Below, in pieces: positions 1 to 11,700 of a stretch of DNA of 64,000 nt. Origin of the DNA: Oreocharis arfaki (lineage: Eukaryota > Chordata > Aves > Passeriformes > Paramythiidae); the NCBI GenBank assembly GCA_013398015.1, contig VZRR01011616.1, positions 463,082-527,081 of the forward strand, written 5' to 3'. A program made the position numbers and the translations under genes. Below the pieces are notes generated by a model. That model saw only the letters and a list, made by a program, of their open reading frames with translations. It was not told where the DNA came from and made no database searches. How positions within the stretch are numbered: position 1 is the first letter of the stretch; each line of letters starts with the position of its first letter.

Positions 1-38
1 CATTTATTCATAGACTCATTTAAATGATGCAGTTTTAC

Positions 39-101
39 CTCAACTTCTGCTTGTTGCCTTGCTAGAGTGATGTTAAAAATATCCAAGGCCTTTTCAAATT
101 C
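39..101 (-). CDS. VPS13A: VPS13A exon 14
   Basis: A 63-nt, 21-codon exon after TTCTAG and before GTAAAA. It encodes EFEKALDIFNITLARQQAEV followed by glutamate. Human has ELEKTLDVFNITIARQTAEV. Phase 0 on both sides. The intron after it runs off the left edge of the window. Confidence 0.95.
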
Positions 102-3100
102 CTAGAACAGAGATGAGAAATTATTTTTGACAATTTGACAATTGTTACATTCCACAGCTCAATTTTACAGGAAACAACAGCCAGCAACTAAATTTATGCA
201 ATCCAAGTTAATTTGCTCAACCTGAAAACTTAAAACAAATGTGGAAAAGAAAAGCACATCAGTTCAAGCAGCTCTTTCTTGCAGTTTCTAATTTAAAGAC
301 TTACCTCATGTATTTGTTAATACTACTCACAGAGAAAAGTAGTGACAAAGCTGCAAGTATGGCCATTGAAAAGTTTACTTTAACTTAAAACTGATTTGGG
401 AACATTTTAACATTTAAGTTCGAACAAGTATCAATACAAACAATATCTAAGCCTTCAACAGAAAATTACTAACCTCTAACAATTTTAAGATTTCTTCATT
501 AGGTTTTTTTGATGTTATCTTCGTTTTATACATGTCTTTATAGTTCTTCACTTGCTTCCTATGATGCGAAATATGTTCCCATGACCACATTTGGAGCTTA
601 GGCTGAACATTCACTTCAAGGATCCCATAAATAACATATTTCCACCTAAAAGCAAAGAGAAACATATAGCTTACCTTTCTTTTGGTACATTGAAAAGGCT
701 CCTAAGGCTTTGCAGACTTTCACTAAATACAACATCAAGTTGTAAAGAACGAAATCCCCTGACTAATATTGCACTTCTGATCAGCTGAGAAACCTAAGAA
801 TTTTACTCTTTTTCTTGAGTAAAACTTGACAGATTGCCGCTTCCTAAAATTCAGAGGTAACTGAGTATGAGAAGTACCCACAAATCAATGCATGTATGTG
901 CGAGAAAAATAAAAATATATTTGTAAGGAATCTTATGAAAAGAAATCAAATCCTTGCCATCTCCTTTGGAAAGGTTTGACAATTTTTAGATAATAGCTAT
1001 GTTCTTGTAATACTACCTAACACATAACAGGCAGGCCTCCATTTAAACAAAGTTATGACACAAAAATACTATCAGACCTAAGTTCCTCATAATGGTCTTT
1101 AAGACAGCAATCACAGGTTTTCCAGTATTGTGTCCTCAGCTTTGGTTTGAGGTCCTCATCAACTTCTTACAACACTAGCTTAAGAAAAACTAATGAAAAC
1201 AAAACAGAAGACTTCCTTTCAGAGGGAAATTAGTTCTAATCTCCTTAAGTAAGAATCAAGTCCTTGGTAATTATTTCAAGTTAACAACTAACAAATGATT
1301 TTCAAAGTCTGAGGTTGCCTACCATGTCTTGGCGTTGTTGTGCAATGGAACATCAGGTCTGTACTTCCGATATGGGAGATTTCGAGTCATCATATCAATA
1401 GATTCAAGAAGCTCCATAACACTGAAGTACTAGGCAAACAAATTCAAACTGAGCATTATTATCTGAGAACAACAGGTATCAAGCTTCTCTTTGAAGAGAA
1501 AATCAGTTACAAAGAAATACAAGACTAAGTTAATAGATTCTATATGTACACTCTAAAATTGCAGACTGCCTTTCTTATTCTTGCAAGCTGACTTTTTTAC
1601 CATTTTACATATACCTTCAGAAAAATAGTTTGTACCTGTGGCTTATTGAATTCAACAGTTATATCCTGTAAGTTTACATCTAAATCCATTTTTGGTGATG
1701 AAAAGTCAATATCAGATCGAGGATTCATAAGGAGTTTGGCTCTAGCTGAAATGGGGCGGAATACTAAAAAACACAAGATGATATTAAAAAGTGCAATTAA
1801 AAATTAAATTATTTAAGACTGTAATAAATTATACATATACTTAAATTATGCCAGATTATTAGTTTTAAAATGCTAGACTTGAAAAACATGAAGACCATCA
1901 ATACAGCTTAAAATAGAATACAATCTATACTCAATTTTCATGTTCACTCTGGCAACATTTATCAAACAAACTTTCGCAGAACATCACCGCAAACCTTCCT
2001 GTATGCTGAATTACATACAGACGCCTCAATAGTTTACATTTGTACCAAATGTAATCTTTTTTGGCTATGATACATTTACAGTACAAGACAGATTCAAATA
2101 TAGCATTTATTTCACTATAGGAACTCTTATTCCATAAGACTTTTAAATTTTTTTTTGTTATGAATGCTTTACTGTTTGACAAATTATACTCACAACAGTG
2201 GTTAAAACCAAACATTCCATATTTCTAAATCCAAGCCCAAGTAAGCATGGAAAAAATCAATAAGGATCCTACATAAAAGTGAGGCACATCACAAGAAAAA
2301 ACATTCAGAGCAGAAATGTTTTATCTGTTCCATAGTTTGGCAATATCAGGCATTTGAAGCCATGTTTAGTTCAATATTTTCAGCTGTTCCAGCAATTCAT
2401 CCAACAGTAAGAATTTTTATATTACTTGAATTTGTGCAAATCATATTTTTATCAAATAAGACTTCTTTCAACTCAGCAGAAATAGATACATTATCTACAT
2501 AGCAAATATTCCAAATTCTCTGTAAGGTTCATATAAGTGGAAACATGCATTTTGCAAGATGAAATATGAAACTTCTAGCTATATCTACATATGGTAGCAT
2601 TTCAATTAATTTTCTCCCTGTATTTAGCTTCCTAAGCCTCATTTTTTATAGTTCTTATACATAAGTATAATGTTTGTATTTATGCCAAGTGATAGAATTA
2701 GACTTCATGCTTATTACCTTCCTATCAAAGTTTTAATCTAAAGACTTGCCCTAAATTGAACCAAATTTTCATTTACCACAGAACACCATAGTCTGCAACT
2801 CTGATGGCACTGCTGAATTTAAAGAGTGTAAATCGTGAATCCTAAGCTTTACATACACCTATTTCAAACTTAGTACATAAAGACTTAAACAACCTATGAT
2901 GTTTAACACTAGTTTTCTTGCAAAAAAAGAGTCAAAGCCAGCAACCAAAAAAGACAGATAAAAAGAAAACACCAGATAGTTCTCTGTCAGTCAAAATAGA
3001 GACTCATTCAGGGGAAGGCAGCAGCATAAAACTGACAGCGCCTTTTTTAACACTAGCTATAGCGAACTGAGGACTTTGTTGCTGGAGAAAAAGCCACTTC

Positions 3101-6100
3101 AAAGGCCATTCAGACTTGTGAACAGTTTCTAAACAATCACACAGATGCCCATGATAAACACAAACCATGTAGTTTCCATACAATGGAAAGTAAACTATCA
3201 CCATGTTTGAGTGATGCCAATGTGACTTTCAGCTTTCAGACTTAAGTAAGCAATACTCAAAGCAGTATAACTTGCAATATTCCCACTAACAAAGAAAAAA
3301 AAAGTTTATGTTTCAAAGTTGTGTGATTACTGTTTCCACCTGTCACAAAAAAAGATATTTTGCATAAAGCAGGTGACCTCTAAAACATACTCAAACTAAT
3401 CTGAATCCACAAAACTTACACAGTGCACATGTTATTTCTAAACTTCTTAAATAAAGGAATTAATCAATGGATGTTAACAATGAAGATCTATGTATAACAT
3501 TCCATTAGAACGATACATGACTCAAGATTCATTTTTATCAAGGCTTTTTTAAGGCTACCTATACAATACAGTATTCACTGTCAGAAAGACAGTTACTCTT
3601 ACAGGATTAAACTGCACTCCTTAATAAGATTTTGGAGTAACAGGCAGTGACAACCTCTGAGATGCACTAAAAATTAGAATTATGAGTGCATATTACAATT
3701 AAATAACACTTACCAAAATCATAACCCTCTGGAATCACGTTGTGGCTGGCAACTCCATGTTTTAAGTTAACCTACACACAAAACAGAGTTAAAAGAAAGT
3801 TGCATTTCTATTTCCAGATAAAATTTTTTAAAGTACAAAATGCTAGCATTTTTAAACAGTTCTCAGATGATCCCTCTGATCCAAAGTAAAATTCAAATAG
3901 TCATCTATGTTTTAAGCAGCACATGTCTATCTCGAGCTATCACTGAATAGTGGTAACATGATAATCAATTGTGTGAATTTTGTTACTGGCAGAAGACCAT
4001 TTTTAACTTTCTCAGATGGGTGTTACGCTTCCATCTCATAAAAGCCTTAACATGTACTATTTTTTCCTAAAAACGCTTTTAGTTACAAACAATTCCCCAG
4101 GACACTGACGTAAACAGAAGCAGGCCTGAATGTGAAGCATGTTCTCTGCTTCCCAGTTTCAACTAGAATGCTAGATACACTATCTCATGCTTTACCTACC
4201 AATGATTCATCACAACCGCCATGGTAGAACATCTCCGATTTCACATTCCAATAAGCAAAAAGGTTATCCAGTCGCACAAGCTGAAAATACAAAAGAACAT
4301 ACGTATCAGTATCTACAAATTCTACATTAATAATTCCAAATTCACAAATTCTGGATGAATAAAAATATTCAGAATGTAACTTTTATTTTAGAGCCTATAC
4401 AGTTACATGTTTTCTTGATCTTACTTTCTGTGGAAGAAACCCTAACACAGTTTGTTTTATTTTCAATTCTTTCTCTAGCATACAGTTTATACTGTACCTT
4501 GTGGAACAACTTGGCAGTTTCATCATGTAAACACGGATTCCAATTCTTATCTGAAGTCTGAAATGAAAATTAAACAAAGTTACTCCAATATCTCTAATTC
4601 ACCAACATGTTATAACTGAAACAAACTACAAAAAAAGAAAGTAACATCATCATAATTAAATGCCATGGAAAATAATGGGACATAATCTTCTGACTTAAGA
4701 TGTTTAATCCATTATTTTAAGTGAAAACTTGATAAGGCTACTTGCCCCAAAAAATATGTATGTGTGTGTGCACTGATTAGTAGGCTGCACACAACAACCA
4801 AAGACACTAAAAAATTCTGTTTTCAGTATTGCAAACTGTTTTCCTTTACACCAGTATTACTTTTCGGCAGGCACTTTGGACAGAGATAAACAAGGGATTG
4901 AATTCTTTTATAATTCTGGAAGCAAATCATTTTAGTTTGAGCCTAAAGAAGACCTTACAATGTGCTAGGAACAAGCATTCATGAGATCACCATTTCATTG
5001 AAGAAAGGAGCATTTGTTTAAGACATATTTTCTTTAAGACTAGAAGTTACACAGCAAAAACTACTGAATCAGAGCAACACAGCACCATCAGCATATTTCT
5101 CCTACCACACAGTCTTCAAGAAAAAAAAATTCATACTGTCTGTGATGACTACTCTTAGCACCTTAAAGTGCAGTTCAAAAAAAATGATCTCCAGTTGAAA
5201 AAAAGATGTCGTAGTTTTTTTCTTTTTCCTTTTTTCTCCTCCCCTCCCCCGTTATCAGGTAGTAACTTCCTTTCTCGGAGCTCAAGTCAGTTTCAGCAAA
5301 ATATTCAGTTTGAACAGCCCAAATCCAGCAAAGGGGATTGGAAACCACAAAGTGCAGTGGGCAGAAGAATAAGAATTTCCTCCTAAAGATCTATTTTAAT
5401 GCTAGCATTTTATCTTTAATGGCACACCCATCACAGTATTTATGCTGAATTTGATAAACCTCGTAGTTACCATTGTGCATTGCTGATGATTATAGCTATA
5501 CTTTCATTAGACAGTAAGTTACCAGAAGCACAACACACAAAAACAGAACTTCACCTATTGGTATATATCAACATGTTTTTCAGGTAAAAAGCGAAAAATA
5601 AAATTACCTGCAAACTTAGATTCTGAAGGGAAATTCCAAATGACAAGGGGTTATCACGATTTGTGATCTAACCGAACACAGGAAAAGACAAAAAAGGATT
5701 ATTTCATACTCTATAAGCATATATACTTGGCTAAGAATTTAAGTATCTTTATGTTTTGGTACAAGCTTTTTTCCAGGTTTTATTTTACTTTTTTTTTTTA
5801 ATAAGACTAAGAAAATTCCACTAGTATTTACTGGTATTCTCTAGTATTCCACTAGAATTATTATATTAGACAGAGCAACTATAAAAAATCAGACAGGTTC
5901 CCACTTTCACGTTACAGTGAACAAACCATTCTGCGAAGATATACAAAAGTACTTACATCATCTTCATAGCGAATATGGATGTTGGAAATTTTCAGCTGAA
6001 GATTTTTGATTACTTGAGTAATTAGCTTTTCTACAAAAGTGTCTTGTTTCTCTTCTTTTACTTTATCTATGTTAAAGCAAAATAATTTAATTATTTTTGA

Positions 6101-8706
6101 CATTCCAGTATTTTTTACAATTAGACAAAACATTAACATAATGTTAAGCATGATAAGTGTTTTAATTTTCTATTACATTGTATTCCAGTTGTAGAAAAAC
6201 ATGTTTGTTCTGTAAAATCTATAACATTTATATTCTCAGACTAGAAGGTTTCCTAGCTTTACTACTGCTGAGTGAGGAATCAGGTAGTTCAAAAGTATGA
6301 CCAGCACCCACCAAGGTGGCCAATACATCTTTCTAGTAAGTAGTAATAGCTGAATTTAAAGATAAGAATTTGTATGTATCGAAGAACAGACTGAAGAACA
6401 CCTTTAAAAAGCTGTATTGGTAAAAATGTTCTGATATGGGAAAAAAAGTGAAATTGTTTCTCATGAAAGAGGGAAGAAAATGTCAGGCAACATAAGATAC
6501 AAAAGTAGTATCTCAAAAGCCCAATTTATATCAGACCACGTCAACACTCAAACCTTTTTATTTTCAGAGTGCTGGTTCTGCAAAACTGATGGCAAACCCA
6601 AAAAAACATAACTAATAGGTATTTAAGTAATAAGGAAAAAACAAGAATCTAGAACACTTTGACAAAGTCTGCATCTTTCCAGATTAAAATAAAGAAAGAA
6701 GCAGCATCACTTTGATTAGCTTTTCCCACTCTTACCTTGGTCAGCTATCTTCTGCTTTGCTTCCTCTATCCTCTGCAATTCCCTTTGTCTTGCTTCTAAG
6801 AGTTGCCTGGCTTCTTTTTCAGCATCATATTTTATGCCTAAACACATAATGTCAAAAGATATAATACCAAAAACCCTTATACATTTTTTTAAAGATACTG
6901 TTTCAAAAGCTGTAATTGGTACATTTTTGTAACAGTTACATAACAGCAAGAAAAATTAGGTGATGAAATGTAAATTACTGAAAGACTTCCACTCCATTAT
7001 TTAATTGTAATTGCTAAGATTATCTGCTAGGAATAAAGCTCATGAAAACAACCCACTCCAGATACTTCTGAAATCCCACCAATCTATTGTCACTTCTTCC
7101 TATACATTAACTTACTCGCTGTGGGCACAATAAGCAAATAAACTCCATCAAGGATTGCCTCAACAGGTTGAGTATAAAGGTTTTGCCACGGAATCTGTAG
7201 GTTAAGTTGACCTACAAACACAGAACAAAAAGGTTCAGGTATACAGTTAAATAGCTGACTGGAAAAGAAATGCAAAGATAATCAATATTAAACACAAAAT
7301 CTCTTAAAAATTATTATATTAGACAGAAAATAATGGAGTGCATCTGAGGCAAAAGTCCTTTGGCTTGTATATTCTTACACAACACACACACAACATGAGA
7401 AGTTTCTCCGCAAGGAGCACTATCAAGTCTACAGTCTTTCCTTACTCCTTTGAATAACATTCTTCCTTCTGAACAGCAATGTCTCCCTCCTTGAAAATGT
7501 ACTGCAGCACCCTCAGAAACAAGAAAAACACTTGGGCAGCTCATACATCATCAGCCAGCTAAATACTGTGTTTTGTGAACACAGGGATCGTGAAGTTACA
7601 GCGGTCTCTCCTTCTTCACCCGAGTGCCAATTTTAATAAAATATTAAATCAGTCACAGAAAATACATTATTCCAGGGTAGATTTAAAGGAAGCATAATGG
7701 CTTTAGACTTAGTTTACTTTAGAAACCACTAACTTTTACAAGACAATCAACTTGCAACAAGAAAACTTTTTCTTTGAGCAAAAACAAGGAAGGAGATGAA
7801 AAGGCAAGTGAAAGATAAAAATCAGTCGCGGAGCCTTGTTAACACAAGAAATGAGATTCAGTCCTGCCCAATTGCTCATCTTTGCAGTGTTGGGCTCTTT
7901 TCTCATTAATATTGAGGTGATTAAACAGGACTCCAGTACACTTTAACTTTATCAAAAGGAGCTTCTCCAGAAAGTTTTTTTTCAGAAGAGACAAACTGCA
8001 GAGTGTACAAAGTATACAAATCAAAGAACATACAGAAACTTCTCGCTTAGGATGCCTAAAGTCACTTGCAAGGAAAGGTAATATGCTTAGAAACTCCTGC
8101 ATTTGTACAAAATAAAATGCAACTTACTAATATGTCCTGCTTTAACCTTAAATGGCACATCCAACTGACTCTGAAAAAAAGAGGTTTAGAAAATTTAAGC
8201 TCAATTCAGCAACTTGTGAAATGTTCCAATGCAGGAAAAGATATTATGATAATTTTAACAAACCACTGAAAAAAACTCAATATAATGGATAAGCAATCAT
8301 TTGGTTACCAACTTAAACTGTTAAGCCACGTTAGGCTAAATTCATTCCCAAAACCAAAGTCTTAGCTTCATAAGCTATAGAAATAAAAAAAGGCCTTCCA
8401 GTACCTCTTTTGCCCTAAACACATTCTTTTAGCAATTGCAGGGAGTTCTCTTACGGAAAAAAAAAAAAAGCCATACACTTTCCCCTTTAAATTCAATCCC
8501 AAATTAATCAGATAATCTATATAGGTACAGAGAAAGCAAATCAGTAAGCTTCCACTTAAAAGAAAATTTATCCTAAAATAAGAACTAAAAAATGCACATT
8601 AAACCCTAAACATAGAACAGGAATAATTTTTACAAGTATTATTGTTATTTTCACTAGCTTACCAGTGCATTTTCTTTTATTTCCAGATTCCTCAGTGCTA
8701 CAGCTC
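39..8706 (-). CDS. VPS13A: VPS13A (chorein), N-terminal part, 13 exons, incomplete at both ends
   Basis: Intermolecular lipid-transfer protein of the VPS13 family; the N-terminal chorein region forms the start of a hydrophobic groove that moves phospholipids at ER-organelle contact sites (family knowledge). I joined these minus-strand exons: 8663-8706, 8128-8170, 7116-7211, 6736-6837, 5957-6066, 5608-5667, 4498-4557, 4200-4280, 3714-3771, 1636-1763, 1323-1429, 474-645, 39-101. All junctions are GT/AG, phases agree throughout, and the 1124 nt read without a stop. Recognisable blocks are IPWQNLYTQPVE, KNLQLKISNIHIRYEDD, PLSFGISLQNLS, RLDNLFAYWN, EGYDF and GILEVNV. They correspond to roughly residues 35-410 of a protein of about 3,170 residues in human. 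Exon 1 is not visible (probably in the gap at 17205-17496), and the remaining exons lie beyond the left edge. Introns over 300 bases (102-473, 646-1322, 1764-3713, 3772-4199, 4558-5607, 6067-6735, 7212-8127, 8171-8662) show only AT-rich unique sequence. No frameshift or splice lesion is seen. Confidence 0.96.
474..645 (-). CDS. VPS13A: VPS13A exon 13
   Basis: A 172-nt exon, the longest here. It completes the split tryptophan codon and encodes WKYVIYGILEVNVQPKLQMW, then SWEHISHHRKQVKNYKDMYK and TKITSKKPNEEILKLLE. The acceptor is a good TTTTAG; the donor is GTTAGT, weaker than consensus because of T at +3. Frame and homology to human YAIHGVLEVNVCPRLWMWSW are clear. Confidence 0.97.
1323..1429 (-). 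CDS. VPS13A: VPS13A exon 12
   Basis: A 107-nt exon with a CCTAG acceptor and GTAGGC donor. It begins YFSVMELLESIDMMTRNLPY and ends RKYRPDVPLHNNAKT plus two bases of a tryptophan codon. The human equivalent is YFSIMELLESVDMMAQNLPY. Confidence 0.97.
1636..1763 (-). CDS. VPS13A: VPS13A exon 11
   Basis: A 128-nt exon with a TTTTTTAG acceptor and GTACAA donor. After two bases completing valine it encodes FRPISARAKLLMNPRSDIDF, and it ends ITVEFNKPQ. It aligns without gaps to human VFRPISANAKLVMNRRSDFDF. Leaves in phase 0. It follows the largest intron seen between coding exons here (1764-3713). Confidence 0.97.
3714..3771 (-). CDS. VPS13A: VPS13A exon 10
   Basis: A 58-nt exon between acceptor GTGTAG and donor GTAAGTG. 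It encodes VNLKHGVASHNVIPEGYDF plus the first base of the next valine codon. It matches the human segment ending in NIVPEGYDFVFRP. Phase 0 in, phase 1 out. Confidence 0.95.
4200..4280 (-). CDS. VPS13A: VPS13A exon 9
   Basis: An 81-nt, 27-codon, phase-0 exon after TTTTCAG and before GTAGGT. It begins LVRLDNLFAYWNVKSEMFYH and ends GGCDESL. The RLDNLFAYWNVKS block is almost invariant in VPS13A; the tail is less conserved (human LSDYDNSLDDL). Confidence 0.95.
4498..4557 (-). CDS. VPS13A: VPS13A exon 8
   Basis: A 60-nt, phase-0 exon between a TTTCAG acceptor and a GTACAG donor. It encodes TSDKNWNPCLHDETAKLFHK; the PCLHDETxKL core is shared with mammalian VPS13A, while the start (human TTDQYWV) and the end have diverged. 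The donor GTACAGT is weaker than its neighbours but keeps the frame. Confidence 0.93.
5608..5667 (-). CDS. VPS13A: VPS13A exon 7
   Basis: A 60-nt, 20-codon, phase-0 exon flanked by GGTTAG and GTAATT. It encodes ITNRDNPLSFGISLQNLSLQ, identical to human VPS13A except for two residues. It is open only as part of the spliced frame and was found by homology. Confidence 0.96.
5957..6066 (-). CDS. VPS13A: VPS13A exon 6
   Basis: A 110-nt exon after an acceptor ending CATAG and before donor GTAAGT. It encodes DKVKEEKQDTFVEKLITQVI and then KNLQLKISNIHIRYEDD, a signature block shared by VPS13 paralogues. It ends exactly at a codon boundary after the double aspartate. Confidence 0.97.
6736..6837 (-). 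CDS. VPS13A: VPS13A exon 5
   Basis: A 102-nt exon with a TTTAG acceptor and GTAAG donor. It encodes IKYDAEKEARQLLEARQREL and then QRIEEAKQKIADQ, a highly charged, probably helical segment. It aligns without gaps to human IKYDPLKEEKQLMEAKQQEL. Enters in phase 1 and leaves in phase 1. Confidence 0.97.
7116..7211 (-). CDS. VPS13A: VPS13A exon 4
   Basis: A 96-nt exon with a TTTGTAG acceptor and GTAAG donor. It encodes QLNLQIPWQNLYTQPVEAI and continues to YLLIVPTA, ending in the first base of a serine codon. The IPWxNLYTQPVE motif is one of the most conserved stretches of the VPS13 chorein N-terminal domain, which seats at the ER end of the lipid-transfer groove. Confidence 0.97.
8128..8170 (-). 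CDS. VPS13A: VPS13A exon 3
   Basis: A 43-nt exon after a polypyrimidine-AG acceptor and before GTAAGT. It encodes SQLDVPFKVKAGHI plus the first base of a serine codon completed by exon 4. The chorein-domain segment SQLDVPFKVKVGHI of mammalian VPS13A differs at one position. Phase 0 in, phase 1 out. Confidence 0.95.
8663..8706 (-). CDS. VPS13A: VPS13A exon 2
   Basis: A 44-nt exon, reading minus, after a TTTTAG acceptor and before a GTAAGC donor. It supplies the last two bases of a split glycine codon (preceding exon ends in phase 1) and then 14 codons, AVALRNLEIKENAL. Human VPS13A has AVALKNLQIKENAL at the same place, directly after the exon-1 block ending in IWKG. Too short for ORF detection; found by homology and splice phase. 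Confidence 0.94.
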
Positions 8707-11700
8707 CTAAAAGAAAAGAAGCCAACAAGAAAAACCGGAATAAGCAAAGCAGTACTGGTACACACTGCAAGTCCCACAGTCTGAACCAGTGCGTTACAGA
8801 AGCCTAGAAGATAAGGGGGCTAATGTGTATGTCTCAAACACCAACGGAGGACAGCAGTGGAGTCAACCAAGAACTGTTGGTAAAAACATGCCATGAAAAA
8901 GAACGGGATGTGGCAGAAAGTGGGGGCCATATAGATGTAAGCCAGAACTCTTCTTGGACAAAGGTCTATGTTCTGGCTCCTGAAACAGAGCACAAGCAAA
9001 GGAATGAGGTCAAGAAGCAGGCATGGACTGTCAACCTAAGGTCAATCCAGTATGGGGGGATGAAGACCACCACAGATCCCCAAAGCCCTCTGACCCATTT
9101 CCAGGAAGGTCTAGAAGAATGAACTGCACATGAGAATTCATTTGCATAGCAAACAAGCAACTTAGTTCCGTGGCACAGAAACCTTAACTGTATAAAGGTA
9201 CCCACACCAAACCTGGGCACACATCTGCCCCATGACCCTGGACACCCCATCAGCTGCACTGAGGCTGGAGCCAGGACTGCCGATCTTCCTTCCTTTCTCT
9301 CTCTTGTACCACACTTTAATTTCTGTGTATGTCTCTCCCTCTTCTCTTTTACTCTATCCCTTATCCAAGATCTACTGTTGCTTTTTTCTGGTTTTAAAAT
9401 TAAGAACCAAACACGGTTAGGTGGAAAAAAAGGGTTTTACTTCGGTATTCATTGAAGGATCTTTGTTGCAGTACTCCTTCCTGGTGGAATGCACCGAAAA
9501 GCACTCCTGAAGTGCATGCACACATGCATCGGAAAAACACATACAATTACAGGCTTTACAAATTAGCATATCTATCAAAGACTCTTCAATGAGAGATTCA
9601 AGTGAACCCCCATCCTGAGGAACTTTTCCCTTTCATGGGCTTATCTCAGTTTACAGAATGTGTTCTGGAGAGGACTGTGGTGTCTGGGGCGTTCTGACTC
9701 CTGATTGTGAGGCTTCTAGGATGTTTGGTCTTCTGGTTTACCAAAGGCTGGGCTATCTAATTTAAGGAATTATAAGTATCTGGGGAAAAAAGCACTGAGA
9801 ATACATAAAAGCTATATAAAAGAGTACATAAAACTGGCATAAAAGAAAAGGCAAAAAATCATCACTGCATCAGTACCACCATGTGTTTATACTATTATGG
9901 ACTAACTTACACCAATTTCCATGCTGTGTGTGTAATTTAATAATAAAACTTTGTAAGTTTTTACAGACATGCTACCTTTTGCTGTTCCTTTTTGACCACG
10001 GGTACCTACAACCCTTGGGTGCTCCCTTCCCCTTCACAGTGGGACACTCCAGTGGTCCACAACCTATGGTTCCCAAAATCTTTACTGTGGAACAGATCCG
10101 CATCCTACACATCAAATATCCATGAAAGATGACTAAGGCTATGAAAGACGATTAATCATGCTACAAAATAATACCTGATATTGTCTCATGGAGCTTGCAT
10201 GTCCACGCAAAATAACCTAAGATTACTGAAAGTAAAAATACTGGAAATCACTGTCTCAATTTTGTAAGGACCCATTTTGAAATCACAAGTTAGCTTCTTT
10301 TTCCTCAACCATCTGTCTCCTATGCTTGTAGAAATCTAGCAACAGTAAATGTGAGTGGAATTTTAGCCCTCAAAAGATCTCACTCTTGCCAGTTTTATTT
10401 ATAGCCTTACAAAAATTCACAGGAAGCATTTCAGTTACTTAATTTTTAAGGATAGAAATTCAGTACACTGTGAATGAAGAAAATTTGAATTGCAAGACCA
10501 GTTTTACAATATACTTCCCATCAAACACTTGCCATAATAAAAGGAACACTGGGACCAGAAAACTCATAATTTAAACATGCACGTAGTCCAAAGCAATGTC
10601 TTCTGAAAGATCTACAAGAAGAACAGAGCTTCTGTGATGGCTACTTTCAAATTAGTTGTATATCATTAACACATGCACATGGAACAGACACCTGATACAG
10701 CTGAGCAAGGGCAAAAATGAGATTCCAGAAACAAGAAGCAGATTACAGGCCTGGAAAGGAACACAACTTGAGGTGGCAAATAAAGATTTAAAATCCTTTT
10801 CTTTCAGGATGCATGTTAAAAATAGCAAAATGTATGTGGAAATGGGAGCTCCAATCGCAAGAATATTCTTGCAGTTAGATAGCACTAATGGCAATAAACA
10901 ACTGTTCAAAGTACCACCAATTCTGGGAAATTGGACCCAAATCTCAAAAAAGCACACATTAGAAGAACAGGCTCAAATTGTTGAACTGATATGGAAGAGC
11001 TGATCTGGTAAACTAATCCATTCATCTTGTAGCACTCACAAAATACTGTGAAATCATAAATGTTTTAATTTATTCATTGCAACAATTTATAATCACTTTC
11101 CAGTAGAAGTCTATACATCTGACATGTGCTAACATCAGCCTCTCCAGAGAAATGCTACAGGCAGAAGGATGTTTTTTGATAGCTGATGATGCTGCTGTTA
11201 AGCCTTAAAATACACACACATTGCCAGGAACAATAGAAAAGGAAAAAAAATACAAAAACAAACAGAGCACTCCCAGAAGTAGTCTATAATTACTCTAGGA
11301 ACTAGAATTATACAGTGTTTGTAGGCAATAGGAAGGAGACAGTTTTATATACCATTGGTTCAATTCCATTCTAAATTTATTCCCTGATAAAGCTTACTCT
11401 GCAGAGACCATTTTAACTCTAAAAAACACCCCGTTTGCTTCTTCAAGAAGATATCACTTATTGTAACTGTATTCATGGCAAGTAACTCTAACGTAATGCA
11501 ACCAGAGCAAAGGTTCAGGTTTGTAACCAAGTTACCAGGCACAACATGCAATTTCTGCAGGTCACTTGAGCCATGTCAAAAACATTCACAAGGAAACTGT
11601 AAGAGTATGTGACACATGAAGCAGTTTAACTGGGTTGAGTTTCTTCACTTTCACTGATGGTTATGTAAACACAGCCTCTCATTTATCAAGGGTCTGACAC